Source of the DNA: DASZRZ01 sp963732925
Lineage (GTDB): Bacteria > Acidobacteriota > Terriglobia > Terriglobales > Acidobacteriaceae
Assembly (NCBI GenBank): GCA_963732925.1
Contig: CAVTBJ010000014.1
Location: 35,555-99,554, forward strand
Reading direction: 5' to 3'
DNA: 64,000 nt
The notes under the pieces: model-generated
Databases searched by the model: none
Seen by the model: the letters and a program-made list of their open reading frames with translations, nothing else
What the model was told of the DNA's origin: nothing
Translations under genes and position numbers: made by a program
In this document: piece after piece, positions 43,881-52,421 of the stretch
Position numbering within the stretch: position 1 is the first letter of the stretch
Layout of the letters: the number at the start of each line of letters is the position of its first letter

Positions 43881-45261
43881 AGATAGCCACGGTCTTGACG
43901 TTCACAAACTCGAGAATGCTGTGGCTGCCCAGTTCGCGCCCATAGCCGGACTGCTTCACACCTCCGAAGGGCAGCCGCGGATCGGAGGCCACCATGCCGT
44001 TGATAAAGGCCGCGCCCGATTCGATCTGCTCGATGAAGAGCTCCTGTTCGCGCGCATCGTTGCTCCACAGGCTGGCGCCCAGCCCGAAGTCGCTATCGTT
44101 CGCCAGGCGCAGCGCCTCTTCCATGCTGCGCACGCGAAAGATGCTGGCTGCCGGTCCAAACAGTTCTTCGCGGTAGGCGGGCGAGTCGGACGGAATTTCC
44201 GCCAGCACTGTCGGCTGGTAGAAAAATCCCTTTCCCCCGATGCGCTGCCCTCCGGCGAGCACGCGCGCTCCCATGTGCACGCTGCGATCCACCTGGCGCT
44301 CCAGGTTCTCCCGCAGATCGGCGCGAGCCAACGGACCAACGTCGGTAGCGTCGTCCATGGGATCGCCCACTTTGAGCGCCCGCACTCTTTCGACGAAGCG
44401 GGCCAGGAACGTGTCCGCCATCTCTTCGTGCACAATGAAACGCTTGGCCGCGATGCAGCTTTGCCCATTGTTGATCATGCGCGCCAGCACCGCGGTGGAG
44501 AGCGTCTTCTCCATGTCGGCGCTGGGCATCACGATGAAGGGATCGCTGCCTCCAAGCTCCAGCACCGTCTTCTTGATGCGCTTACCGGCGCGCTCCGCCA
44601 CGGCGCTGCCGGCGCGCACGCTTCCCGTGAGGGTTGCGCCCTTAATGCGGGGATCGTCGAGAATCCGCGCCACGCGCTCGGTTTCCACGAACAGGTTCTG
44701 GAACACGCCCTGTGGAAATCCGGCGCGGCGGAAAATATCTTCCATGGCCAGCGCGCACTGCGGAACGTTGGGAGCATGCTTCAGCAGCATGACATCTCCT
44801 GCCATGAGTGGCCCGGCAGCGGCGCGGAACACCTGCCAGAAAGGAAAATTCCACGGCATGATGGCCAGCACCGCGCCCAGCGGCTGATAGCGGACGAAAC
44901 TTCGGGTGGCATTGCTGGCTACGATCTCGTCGGCCAGGAAGCGCTCCCCGTTTTCCGCGTAATAGCGGCAGCCCCAGGCGCACTTTTCCGCTTCCTGGAT
45001 GGCCGAGCGCAGGGTCTTGCCCATCTCCAGGGTCATCAGGCGTCCGAACTCGGCTTTTTCGGCTTCGAGGATGCGCGCCGCCTCCAGCATCCATTGTGCG
45101 CGTCGCCCGATCGGCAGGCGGCGGTAGGAGGAGAAGGCCGTGGCCGCCAACTCCAGCCGGCGTTCCAGCTCGTTATCGGAGGTGGGGTCAAAGCTCTGCA
45201 CCAGCTCGCCAGTGGTGGGATTGACCGTGGCGAAAGACTGCAAGGAAACAGTTCCGCTCAA
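43846..45261 (-). CDS. NAD(P)-dependent aldehyde dehydrogenase, succinate-semialdehyde type
   Basis: 471-aa ALDH superfamily enzyme. The catalytic nucleophile is Cys269 in NNGQSCIAAKRF and the general base Glu235 in VLELGGSDPF. Also present are MPWNFPFWQVFR and the C-terminal GVKQSGYGRELG. The short-loop style of the sequence resembles the GabD1/succinate-semialdehyde group. TTG 45261 (MSGTVSLQSFATVNP) is chosen because GGAGG lies seven bases upstream. It precedes and overlaps the PLP decarboxylase gene, a pairing that suggests amine formation or breakdown. Confidence 0.88.
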   Translation of the reverse strand: MSGTVSLQSFATVNPTTGELVQSFDPTSDNELERRLELAATAFSSYRRLPIGRRAQWMLEAARILEAEKAEFGRLMTLEMGKTLRSAIQEAEKCAWGCRYYAENGERFLADEIVASNATRSFVRYQPLGAVLAIMPWNFPFWQVFRAAAGPLMAGDVMLLKHAPNVPQCALAMEDIFRRAGFPQGVFQNLFVETERVARILDDPRIKGATLTGSVRAGSAVAERAGKRIKKTVLELGGSDPFIVMPSADMEKTLSTAVLARMINNGQSCIAAKRFIVHEEMADTFLARFVERVRALKVGDPMDDATDVGPLARADLRENLERQVDRSVHMGARVLAGGQRIGGKGFFYQPTVLAEIPSDSPAYREELFGPAASIFRVRSMEEALRLANDSDFGLGASLWSNDAREQELFIEQIESGAAFINGMVASDPRLPFGGVKQSGYGRELGSHSILEFVNVKTVAIYGAETNRSQTE

Positions 45262-45456
45262 AGGGATGCCTCCAGTCGTTCCGATTCCGGGAGTTCCGCC
45301 TGCCGCTTTTCCCGTGCTCCGGCACAACCCCTCACTATATATCTTAGTAGCGCAGCGGATGATTCGCTTTGCGGGCCGCGCGTGTTAGCTACTCAGTAAA
45401 TTTTCTCCCCACTTTCGCGTACACAAACAATAATTAGAAGCCGGGCCCTTAAATGC

Positions 45457-45465
45457 TGCTACAAT
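45457..45465 (+). promoter_or_regulatory. Extended -10 box for the TPR gene, in the 300-nt divergent spacer
   Basis: TGCTACAAT about 97 nt before ATG 45562. The spacer 45262-45561 between the divergent ALDH and TPR genes holds no open frame I would call. It has an AT-rich patch at 45,340-45,360 and 45,420-45,440 and this box. Confidence 0.4.
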
Positions 45466-45561
45466 TCTGCATCTCGCGGGCATTGTGAGGGTGGCCCGGG
45501 CTCGACAAGCGGGCGGCGAATTGGGACGCATCGCAATGCATCCCCACGAGGGAGGTGTTTC

Positions 45562-46824
45562 ATGCGGCCCACCCCGAAGATTCTGCTTGCCGGACTGATT
45601 TTCCTGCTTTCCATTCCCTTCAGCATCGCCCAGCGCCAGGGCAGTAGCGGCGGCGGCGGCAATACCGGTAGTCGAACCACCACTCCTACGCCCACGCCCA
45701 CTCCCACCCAGCCCCGAGGCAACATTCCCAGCGGCCAAACCGAGCGCGGATTGGTGATCGTGACCGGTCGCGTGGTGACCGAGGAAGGAACCCCACCCCC
45801 GGAGATTGTCAGCATCGAACGGGTTTGCGGGGGCTCGGAGCGCCGCGAAGGATACACCGACTCGAAAGGCTATTTCTCCCTGCAACTGGGGTCGAGCAAC
45901 AATGGAATCATGCAGGATGCCAGCGTGGGCAGTTCTGCGCTGGATTTTCCGGGCACCCCGCAAGGTTCGCCGTCGATGGCAAGCATGGGTCAGGATGCGG
46001 GCTTGACTCAGAACGAGCTGATGAGCTGTGAACTGCGCGCCTCGCTCTCCGGATACCAGTCCACCCGCATTCCCCTGTTTTCCGCTCGCCTGCGCGACAC
46101 CAACGAAATGGGCACCCTGGTGATCTACAAGCTGGACCACTCCCAGGCCACTACCGTAAGCGTAACTTCGATGCGGGCGCCCAAAGACGCCAAGAAGGCC
46201 TACGAAAAAGGACAAAAGCTACTCCAGAAGAACAAATACGACGACGCTGCCAAGGAATTTCAGAAGGGCATCGACATCGATCCCGGTTATGCCGAGGCTT
46301 GGTACGGACTGGGAGTCACCCACCAGGATTCCCACCGCATTGCCGAGGCCCGCAGTTGCTACCACAAGGCTCTCGATCTGGATTCGCGGTTTATCCTGCC
46401 GTATATCCAGCTCGCCTATCTCTCGCTGCAGGAAAACGACTGGAAGACGGTCCTGGACCTCACCAATCGCGCTCTCGCCCTGAATCCATTCGAGTATCCG
46501 GCGATTCACTTCTTCAACGCGGTGGCTAATTTCAACCTGCACAATTTCGACGCCGCGGAACGTAGCTCCAAGAAGGCCGACCTGCTGGATTCGCGCGAGA
46601 GCTTTCCGCAGAATCATCTCTTGCTGAGCCAGCTTCTCACCCAAAAAGGCGACTACCAGGGAGCGGCAACCGAACTGAAGACGTACCTGCAGGTTCAGCC
46701 CAACGCCAACAACCTGCCGCAGGTCAAGGCGGAACTGGACAAACTCGAGACCCTGATGAAGAACTCGCCAGCGTCACAGCAGGCACAGCAGGTGCAGTCG
46801 CCACCGCATTCGCAGCAGCAGTGA
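45562..46824 (+). CDS. Exported protein with Thr/Pro linker and C-terminal TPR domain
   Basis: 420 aa. Signal peptide at residues 1-23 (LAGLIFLLSIPFSIAQ), then a Gly-rich stretch and a (TP)n linker at about 40-50. A carboxypeptidase-regulatory-like beta domain follows at about 62-190 (VIVTGRVVTEEGTPPPE, GYTDSKGYFSLQLG), then TPR repeats from about 208 to 400 (AKKAYEKGQKLLQKNKYDDAAKEF and so on), ending in a Gln-rich tail. A strong GGGAGGTG ribosome site precedes ATG 45562. It is likely periplasmic and scaffold-like. The function is unknown. Confidence 0.8.
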   Translation: MRPTPKILLAGLIFLLSIPFSIAQRQGSSGGGGNTGSRTTTPTPTPTPTQPRGNIPSGQTERGLVIVTGRVVTEEGTPPPEIVSIERVCGGSERREGYTDSKGYFSLQLGSSNNGIMQDASVGSSALDFPGTPQGSPSMASMGQDAGLTQNELMSCELRASLSGYQSTRIPLFSARLRDTNEMGTLVIYKLDHSQATTVSVTSMRAPKDAKKAYEKGQKLLQKNKYDDAAKEFQKGIDIDPGYAEAWYGLGVTHQDSHRIAEARSCYHKALDLDSRFILPYIQLAYLSLQENDWKTVLDLTNRALALNPFEYPAIHFFNAVANFNLHNFDAAERSSKKADLLDSRESFPQNHLLLSQLLTQKGDYQGAATELKTYLQVQPNANNLPQVKAELDKLETLMKNSPASQQAQQVQSPPHSQQQ

Positions 46825-46907
46825 AGCTGGGGCATCGCGCGTTGCAGCTTTGGGTGCCAGGCTTGAGGGAAGACGTTTCCCTTCGGCTCGATTCTTCCCG
46901 CAAGCGG

Positions 46908-47333
46908 TTACAGCTTCTTGAATAGATTTTCGAACGCCTGCCGGGCATCGTCGGCGCGTGCTCCCCCGCTCGAGGTCTCGCGCTCCACTGTCATTTTGCC
47001 GGCGAACCATTGGCAATCGTTGGAGGCGTCTTTACGGGCGATGGGCGCGGGTATATTCTGCCGGCACTCGAAGCGTGCTGAGGGATCAAAATGAGAGCAC
47101 TGCTTGCAGGAGTGCAGCGCCGTCCCGCATTTCGGGCAGTTTCCTGAAAAATCCACCGTCGCCGGCAGGACGGTGCCACACTGCGAGCACCGCGAGACGC
47201 TGCGGGTCCCGGGCATGTTCAGCGCGCGCGGACCAAACGACTCCGTCTTGGGACGCGGTGCTTGGCTCCGACTGTCCTCTTTTTTGCCACCGTCCTGATA
47301 GCCGTGCTGCCGGTATTTGCGATCCCCTGCCAT
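46908..47333 (-). CDS. Zinc-ribbon protein
   Basis: 141 aa. A polar N-terminal 45 residues is followed by a cysteine array: Cys49-52 (CSQCG), Cys66-69 (CPKCG), Cys76-79 (CKQC) and Cys90, which suits one or two zinc ribbons. The C-terminus is helical (DDARQAFENLFKKL). ATG 47333 is supported by AAGGAGG five bases upstream. No enzymatic motif is visible. It may bind nucleic acid or protein. Confidence 0.7.
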   Translation of the reverse strand: MAGDRKYRQHGYQDGGKKEDSRSQAPRPKTESFGPRALNMPGTRSVSRCSQCGTVLPATVDFSGNCPKCGTALHSCKQCSHFDPSARFECRQNIPAPIARKDASNDCQWFAGKMTVERETSSGGARADDARQAFENLFKKL

Positions 47334-47431
47334 CACTCCTCCTTGTGCCCGCCAACCCGGATTCCGCTGCGGCTCACCGGTTGCGCACTGCGGGGTGGAG
47401 CCCCGTTGACGCATAGACTAATCTGGAAGGC

Positions 47432-48463
47432 GTGACCGGCGCTGCTTTGGATACCTTACATCTTCTCATTCTTCTTCCCCACCCGTTCAAGCTATGGAAT
47501 GCTCCGCCCTGGTTTGCCGAACGCCTGCGGGATGAATTCCCCCAGCTCCAGGTGACCCAGCGTAACACTTATGACAGCGCCGAACAGTATCTCCGGAACG
47601 CAGATATCCTGATGGCGTGGAATCTTCACCCGGAGCAGTTCGCGGCAGCCGGCAAACTGCGCTGGATTCATTCCCCCGCAGCGGCTGTCCACGGCTTGCT
47701 GATTCCGGAAGTGATCGCCAGCGATGTTGTGATTACCAATGGCGCGGCGGTGAACGGGCCCGTGACTTCGGAACACGCCCTGGCCCTGTTGCTGGCTCTC
47801 GCCAAGCGCCTGGATTCCGTGATACGGGCGCAGGTACAGCACCGGTGGACGCAGCAGCAACTGTGGGAGCGAACGCCCCGTCCACGGCAAATTCGCGGGG
47901 CCACCATTACCGTGATCGGGCTCGGTCAGATTGGAGGCGCGGTCGCCCGCATGGCGGCGGCGCTGGGAATGCGCGTGCTCGGAGTGCGCGCCCATCCCCA
48001 GCGCGGACTCGATTGGCTGCCGCCGGGCGCTCCTGCCGCGAACCATGCCACACTCGGTCCCCAAGACCTTGACCGGGCATTGGCCGAAGGAGATTACGTG
48101 GTGCTGGCCGCTCCCCTCACCTCTTCCACGCAACATCTGATTGACGCCCGCCGCCTGGGCCTCATGAAGCCGGAGGCCTGCTTCGTCAACGTGAGCCGTG
48201 GAGCCCTGGTCGATGAGCCCGCACTGATCGACGCTCTGCGATCCAGGCGGATCGGCGGCTCCGCCCTGGATGTCTTCGCCACCGAACCTTTGCCACCGGA
48301 ATCGCCTCTGTGGGATCTGGACAACGTGATTCTCACCCCCCACAGCGGCGGCATTTCCGAGCATGCCTGGGAACGGCAGTACGAATTATTTAGCGAAAAT
48401 CTACGACGCTTTCTCGCCGGGAAATCATTGCTCTCGGAGGTCGATAAGAAGAGAGGTTACTGA
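47432..48463 (+). CDS. D-isomer-specific 2-hydroxyacid dehydrogenase
   Basis: 343-aa NAD(P)-dependent oxidoreductase of the D-lactate/phosphoglycerate dehydrogenase superfamily, of unknown substrate. The Rossmann loop GLGQIGG is at 163-169. The catalytic set is Arg256 (NVSRGALVDE), Glu285 (FATEPLP) and His304 (LTPHSGG). Start GTG 47432. It is divergent from the zinc-ribbon gene with a spacer of about 100 nt. Confidence 0.9.
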   Translation: MTGAALDTLHLLILLPHPFKLWNAPPWFAERLRDEFPQLQVTQRNTYDSAEQYLRNADILMAWNLHPEQFAAAGKLRWIHSPAAAVHGLLIPEVIASDVVITNGAAVNGPVTSEHALALLLALAKRLDSVIRAQVQHRWTQQQLWERTPRPRQIRGATITVIGLGQIGGAVARMAAALGMRVLGVRAHPQRGLDWLPPGAPAANHATLGPQDLDRALAEGDYVVLAAPLTSSTQHLIDARRLGLMKPEACFVNVSRGALVDEPALIDALRSRRIGGSALDVFATEPLPPESPLWDLDNVILTPHSGGISEHAWERQYELFSENLRRFLAGKSLLSEVDKKRGY

Positions 48464-48519
48464 ACCAACCTGCGCGAAAACCTCGTCCCTGCCGGCGAAG
48501 GCGGCATCGATTTAAGTTG

Positions 48520-48525
48520 TACAAT
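48520..48525 (+). promoter_or_regulatory. Candidate -10 box for the exported NADP-binding protein
   Basis: TACAAT in TTGTACAATTG, about 85 nt before ATG 48610. Confidence 0.3.
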
Positions 48526-48609
48526 TGCTCGATCTCGAGCGCGGATTCGAACGGATTTGAAAAAGCAGAAGCTACATTCTTGTCTTTAATTCGTGGAGGT
48601 ATTCTCATC

Positions 48610-49365
48610 ATGAAGAATGCAATCCCTTGTCGGAGCGCTTTGCTGAACAAGGCGTTCTTTTTGCTCGCTGCGGCTCTGCTGGTTGGCTTCAACCTGTCCG
48701 CCCAGAGCAATGCCGTACCACAGACCGCTCACCCCATGAAAATCGGCATTATCGGATCGGGCCATCAGGGCGGCAGTATCGGTCTCAACTGGGCAAAAGC
48801 CGGTCACAAGGTGTTTTTCTCCTCCCGCCATCCCGAAGAGCTCAAACAACTGGTGACCGAAGCCGGTCCCAACGCGCAGGCGGGCACGCCCGAGCAGGCC
48901 GCGGCTTTTGGCAACGTAATCCTGATCGCCGTGCCCTACAAGGCCCTGCCCCAGGTCGGCAAAGACTACGCCTCCCAGCTGAAAGGCAAAGTCGTCATCG
49001 ATTGCGGCAATCCTTACCCGCAGCGCGACGGCTCGATGGCCGAAGAAGCCCTCGCCAAGGGCACCGGTGTGACTTCAGCCCAGTACCTTCCAGGCGTGAA
49101 ACTGGTCCGTGCTTTTAACGAGATTGGTTGGCAGCAGGTCCGGGATCGAGCCCAGCGCAACGGAGAAAAGCTGGGAGTGCCCATCGCCGGCGATGATCCT
49201 CACGCCATTGCTGTAGCCGTCCAACTGGTAAAGGACGCCGGCTTTGATCCCGTCGTGGTCGGAGGTCTGAACACGGCCAAGGAGTTCGATCATGGCTCTT
49301 CCGTTTACGGACATCCCATGACCGCCCGCGAACTTCGCCAGGCGCTCAATCTTTCGCAGAACTAG
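48610..49365 (+). CDS. NAD(P)-binding F420-dependent-reductase-like protein with signal peptide
   Basis: 251 aa. Residues 43 onward (MKIGIIGSGHQGGSIG, GxGxxG at 49-54; FFSSRHPEEL; NVILIAVPYKALP; VVIDCGNPYP) match the NADPH:F420 oxidoreductase / pyrroline-5-carboxylate-reductase-like family. In front lies a 31-residue Sec-type signal (LLNKAFFLLAAALLVGFNLSAQS). TGGAGGT lies ten bases before ATG 48610, so the signal is translated. Alternatively, Met43 (MKIGIIG) could be a second start giving a cytosolic form. An exported dinucleotide-dependent enzyme is unexpected. Confidence 0.8.
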   Translation: MKNAIPCRSALLNKAFFLLAAALLVGFNLSAQSNAVPQTAHPMKIGIIGSGHQGGSIGLNWAKAGHKVFFSSRHPEELKQLVTEAGPNAQAGTPEQAAAFGNVILIAVPYKALPQVGKDYASQLKGKVVIDCGNPYPQRDGSMAEEALAKGTGVTSAQYLPGVKLVRAFNEIGWQQVRDRAQRNGEKLGVPIAGDDPHAIAVAVQLVKDAGFDPVVVGGLNTAKEFDHGSSVYGHPMTARELRQALNLSQN

Positions 49366-49447
49366 CGAGCCCGGAAGGTCAGCCCTGGGAATGGAACTGC
49401 GGTAAGGACCCTTCGCCAAAACGGTGGCCGAAAAGCTTTCCTCCCTG

Positions 49448-49456
49448 TGGTAGTAT
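49448..49456 (+). promoter_or_regulatory. Extended -10 box of the MoxR cluster
   Basis: TGGTAGTAT, 29 nt before the first ATG (49486) of the seven-gene cluster. The leader would be about 23 nt. Confidence 0.35.
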
Positions 49457-49485
49457 CCCTGCCGCTGCCGGAGTACGAGGCCTCC

Positions 49486-50295
49486 ATGACCACCATCTTG
49501 CGTCCTATGAGCACGGGGGAACTGCTCGACCGCACCTTCTCCCTCTATCGCCAGCATTTCAAGTTGTTCGTAGGCATCGCCGTCGTGGCCCAGATACCGT
49601 ATTTTGCGATTCAGTTGGGAGAAATTCCTCTGCAGGGCATGCGGGCGCGCAGCGTGATCGCGGGCGCTGGGTTGGTGTTGCTGGCCGCGGTGGTTTATCT
49701 TGCCACTCTGGCCGCCTCGCAAGGGGCGGCTGTGATCGCGGTTTCGGCGGTCTACCTCGACCAGCCCACAGGCATCGCCGCCGCCTACGCCAAAATCCGC
49801 TCCCGCATCGCGGAACTGGTGCTCATCATGGTGGGGACTTGGATTGGCGTTCTCTTTGGGTTCATGCTCCTGCTGGTTCCTGGTGTCATCTTTACCTTGA
49901 TGTGGGCGTTGATTATTCCCGTCGCTGTCCTGGAGAACTCCGGGCTGGCGAAGTCTGCCCAACGCAGCCGGCAGCTGACCAAGGGCAATCGTGGCCGGAT
50001 TTCCGTGATTCTGGGTCTATTTCTGGTTCTCAGCTACATCGTGATGCTGCTGTTCAACCTGCCCATGTTCGCGGCCCTGGGAATTGCGCACGGCTCGCTC
50101 CTGCTGCCGGTCTGGGTGCAGGTCTTTAATATCGGCACGAACTCGATCGGACAGGCGCTGGTGGCGCCGTTGCTCACCATCGCTCTCTCTCTGGAATATT
50201 ATGACGCGCGCGTGCGCAAGGAAGGATACGACATCCAGCTCATGATGGATTCCCTCCAGCCGCAGCCAGCCCAGACCGCCGGGGCAACTTCCTGA
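49486..50295 (+). CDS. Multi-pass membrane protein, first gene of the MoxR cluster
   Basis: 269 aa with about six membrane segments. N-terminal RPMSTGELLDRTFSLYRQHF, then SRIAELVLIMVGTWIGVLFG, resembles the glycerophosphodiester-phosphodiesterase membrane-domain / YciC-like group, which has no enzymatic part here. ATG 49486 follows GAGG. The stop is 17 nt before the DUF4129 gene. By position it corresponds to the membrane protein that opens similar clusters in actinobacteria. The role is unknown. Confidence 0.75.
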   Translation: MTTILRPMSTGELLDRTFSLYRQHFKLFVGIAVVAQIPYFAIQLGEIPLQGMRARSVIAGAGLVLLAAVVYLATLAASQGAAVIAVSAVYLDQPTGIAAAYAKIRSRIAELVLIMVGTWIGVLFGFMLLLVPGVIFTLMWALIIPVAVLENSGLAKSAQRSRQLTKGNRGRISVILGLFLVLSYIVMLLFNLPMFAALGIAHGSLLLPVWVQVFNIGTNSIGQALVAPLLTIALSLEYYDARVRKEGYDIQLMMDSLQPQPAQTAGATS

Positions 50296-50312
50296 GGCCT
50301 ATTTCCCGACTC

Positions 50313-51263
50313 ATGCGTTACTGGCGCGCGCTGCCAATTGCATTTTTTATCTGTCTTACCTGTGCGACCGCTCTGGCCGCTGACTTCCAGCCCGCGCCGC
50401 TGCCGCTCAAGGACTACATCGCCCGCCTGGACCAATTGTCTGCGGCTCTCCAAGGCTCGCCGGATCCCAAAGCTCTCGCCGCTCTTGCCGGCCAGGTGCC
50501 TCTCACATGGAAGGTGGAGGCACAAGGCCGCAGGTTCGAGGTCGATAACTCCTGGCTGCTGGAGAGTCTGCACCAGCTTTCCAGGCGAGCAGACCCCGAT
50601 TTGCTGCGGGACCTGCAGGATTTCGTCATTGCCCGCCAGACCGGCGCCGCGTCCTTCCTGCAAGCGCCGCGCGACCTTACCCGCTCTCGCCGGGTGCTGC
50701 AGTCGGTTCTTGCCTCCCGGGAATTTCGGGGCGACGCTGGCCCCGGCTGGTACGATCGGCTCAGGCAGAAAATCTGGCGGCTGATTTTTTCCGCGCTGCA
50801 AAGGTTTTTCGGGTCTGCCCTTGCGCCCATTGCCGGCAGGATTCTCGCCTGGGGAATCGTGGCCCTTGTTTTCCTGATGGTTGGCCTTTGGGTTTACCGG
50901 ACCATCCGGCGCGGAGTGCGCGTTGAAAGTTTCTTCACTGGCGTGGCTCCGGTGTCGGCCCGGGGCTGGACGGCATGGCTGGCCGACGCGCGCGCCCAGG
51001 CCGAGCAAGGCCACTGGCGGGAGGCCATTCATTTCGCCTACTGGGCAGGTGTTTCGCGCCTGGAGGAAGAAGGACTCTGGCGTCCCGACCGCGCCCGTAC
51101 GCCTCGCGAATACCTGACGCTGCTGCCCGCTGCCAGTGCGCATCGGCCGGCCCTGAACGCGCTGACCTCGCAATTCGAGCTGGTCTGGTACGCCGGCCGG
51201 CCCGCCGGCGCCATGGAATTTTCCAGCGTGGTGAGTCTCCTGGAGCAACTGGGATGCCGCTGA
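50313..51263 (+). CDS. DUF4129 domain membrane protein
   Basis: 316 aa with a signal peptide (ALPIAFFICLTCATALAADF), a helical extracytoplasmic part (about 25-160), one membrane segment (about 172-192) and a cytoplasmic DUF4129 domain (WREAIHFAYWAGVSRLEEEG, then RTPREYLTLL and LVWYAGRPA). In other bacteria DUF4129 travels with MoxR/DUF58 and transglutaminase genes. Its last 10 nt overlap the DUF4350 start. Confidence 0.82.
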   Translation: MRYWRALPIAFFICLTCATALAADFQPAPLPLKDYIARLDQLSAALQGSPDPKALAALAGQVPLTWKVEAQGRRFEVDNSWLLESLHQLSRRADPDLLRDLQDFVIARQTGAASFLQAPRDLTRSRRVLQSVLASREFRGDAGPGWYDRLRQKIWRLIFSALQRFFGSALAPIAGRILAWGIVALVFLMVGLWVYRTIRRGVRVESFFTGVAPVSARGWTAWLADARAQAEQGHWREAIHFAYWAGVSRLEEEGLWRPDRARTPREYLTLLPAASAHRPALNALTSQFELVWYAGRPAGAMEFSSVVSLLEQLGCR

Positions 51264-52420
51264 ACCTCACGGCTACAGACCGCAAGCTGCTTCTGGCAAC
51301 CGGCATGGCGCTCGCCCTGCTGGTCGGGATTGCGCTGCTGTTCGGAGACGCAAGCTCCCGCCCTGGACTCTCCAGCACCTATTCCAGCGGGCCGGATGGC
51401 TGCAAGGCTGTATACCTGGTGCTGCGCCAACTCGGCTACAGCGTCACCCGTTGGGAGCGTTCGCCGCTGGAGTTGAAGGATGCCGGAGGCAGTACCCTCA
51501 TGCTGGTGAATCCCTCGGCCTTTCCCAATTCCGAAGAGCGCGCCGCCTTGCGGCGCTTCATCGCCGATGGTGGGCGCTTGATTGCCACGGGAAGCTTCTC
51601 AGCCTACCTGCTGCCGCATGAGCAATTAATTTCCAGTGCTCTGCGACCGGATCTCTGGCACCGCTATCCGGCTCTGGAACCGTCGGCGGCGAGCCGGACC
51701 GCGCCGGCCATCACCATGAACGCAGAGTCTCGCTGGAGCAAGAATTCGCAGGTCGTCGCGCTCTACGGAGACGCCCTGGGCGCGGTTGCGGTTCGCTATC
51801 GCTATGGCAAGGGAGAGGTCTTCTGGCTGGCCGGACCCACGCCAATGACCAATGCGGGTTTGCGCGAGCCCGGAAATTTCGAGTTTTTGCTCTCCATGCT
51901 GGATGAGAAGCCCAACTCGCGCATCCTGTTTGACGAGTATTTTCACGGTTATCGCCAGTCTCTGGCGGCCAGCGTGGCCCACTCCCAGATCAAGTGGTTG
52001 TTTGCCCAACTGGCCCTGCTGGCAGCAGCGGTCCTATTCACGTTTTCCAGGCGCAGCGGCCCGGTTCGGCCTCGGCCGCTTGAGTCAAGGCTCTCCCCAC
52101 TTGAGTTCGTTACCACGCTCGCGGGACTCTATCGCCGCGTCCACGCCAGCGCCGTTGCCGTGGACGTCGCCTATCAGCGCTTCCGCTTCTGGGCCCTTCG
52201 CCGCCTGGCGCTGCCCCCATCGGCCTCCGTCGAGCTACTGGAGCAGACGCTGGCGGAGCGTTACAACTTCCGTGATCCCGCCCTTGGAGCCGTGCTCCGC
52301 GAATGCGAGTCGGCCCGCTTCTTCCATGACCTGAACCCGAAAGACGCTCTGCGCCTAGTGCGGGCCTTACACCGCTTCAGTCGCGAACTGAAACTATTTC
52401 CCCTTACTCAGGAGCCTTAA
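51254..52420 (+). CDS. DUF4350 domain membrane protein
   Basis: 388 aa. An N-terminal membrane anchor (LLLATGMALALLVGIALLF) precedes a DUF4350 domain with GPDGCKAVYLVLRQLGYSV, LMLVNPSAFPNSEERAALRR and FIADGGRLIATG. A second membrane segment (about 275-293) and a cytoplasmic helical tail follow. ATG 51254 overlaps the DUF4129 stop by 10 nt, and the frame upstream is shadow. The DUF4350 fold is thought to be GATase-like. It is followed by moxR after 1 nt. Confidence 0.82.
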   Translation: MPLNLTATDRKLLLATGMALALLVGIALLFGDASSRPGLSSTYSSGPDGCKAVYLVLRQLGYSVTRWERSPLELKDAGGSTLMLVNPSAFPNSEERAALRRFIADGGRLIATGSFSAYLLPHEQLISSALRPDLWHRYPALEPSAASRTAPAITMNAESRWSKNSQVVALYGDALGAVAVRYRYGKGEVFWLAGPTPMTNAGLREPGNFEFLLSMLDEKPNSRILFDEYFHGYRQSLAASVAHSQIKWLFAQLALLAAAVLFTFSRRSGPVRPRPLESRLSPLEFVTTLAGLYRRVHASAVAVDVAYQRFRFWALRRLALPPSASVELLEQTLAERYNFRDPALGAVLRECESARFFHDLNPKDALRLVRALHRFSRELKLFPLTQEP

Positions 52421-52421
52421 A

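Noticed and set aside
43921..45399. 492-codon plus-strand open frame
   Set aside because: Antisense to the aldehyde dehydrogenase, which shows intact catalytic Cys and Glu.
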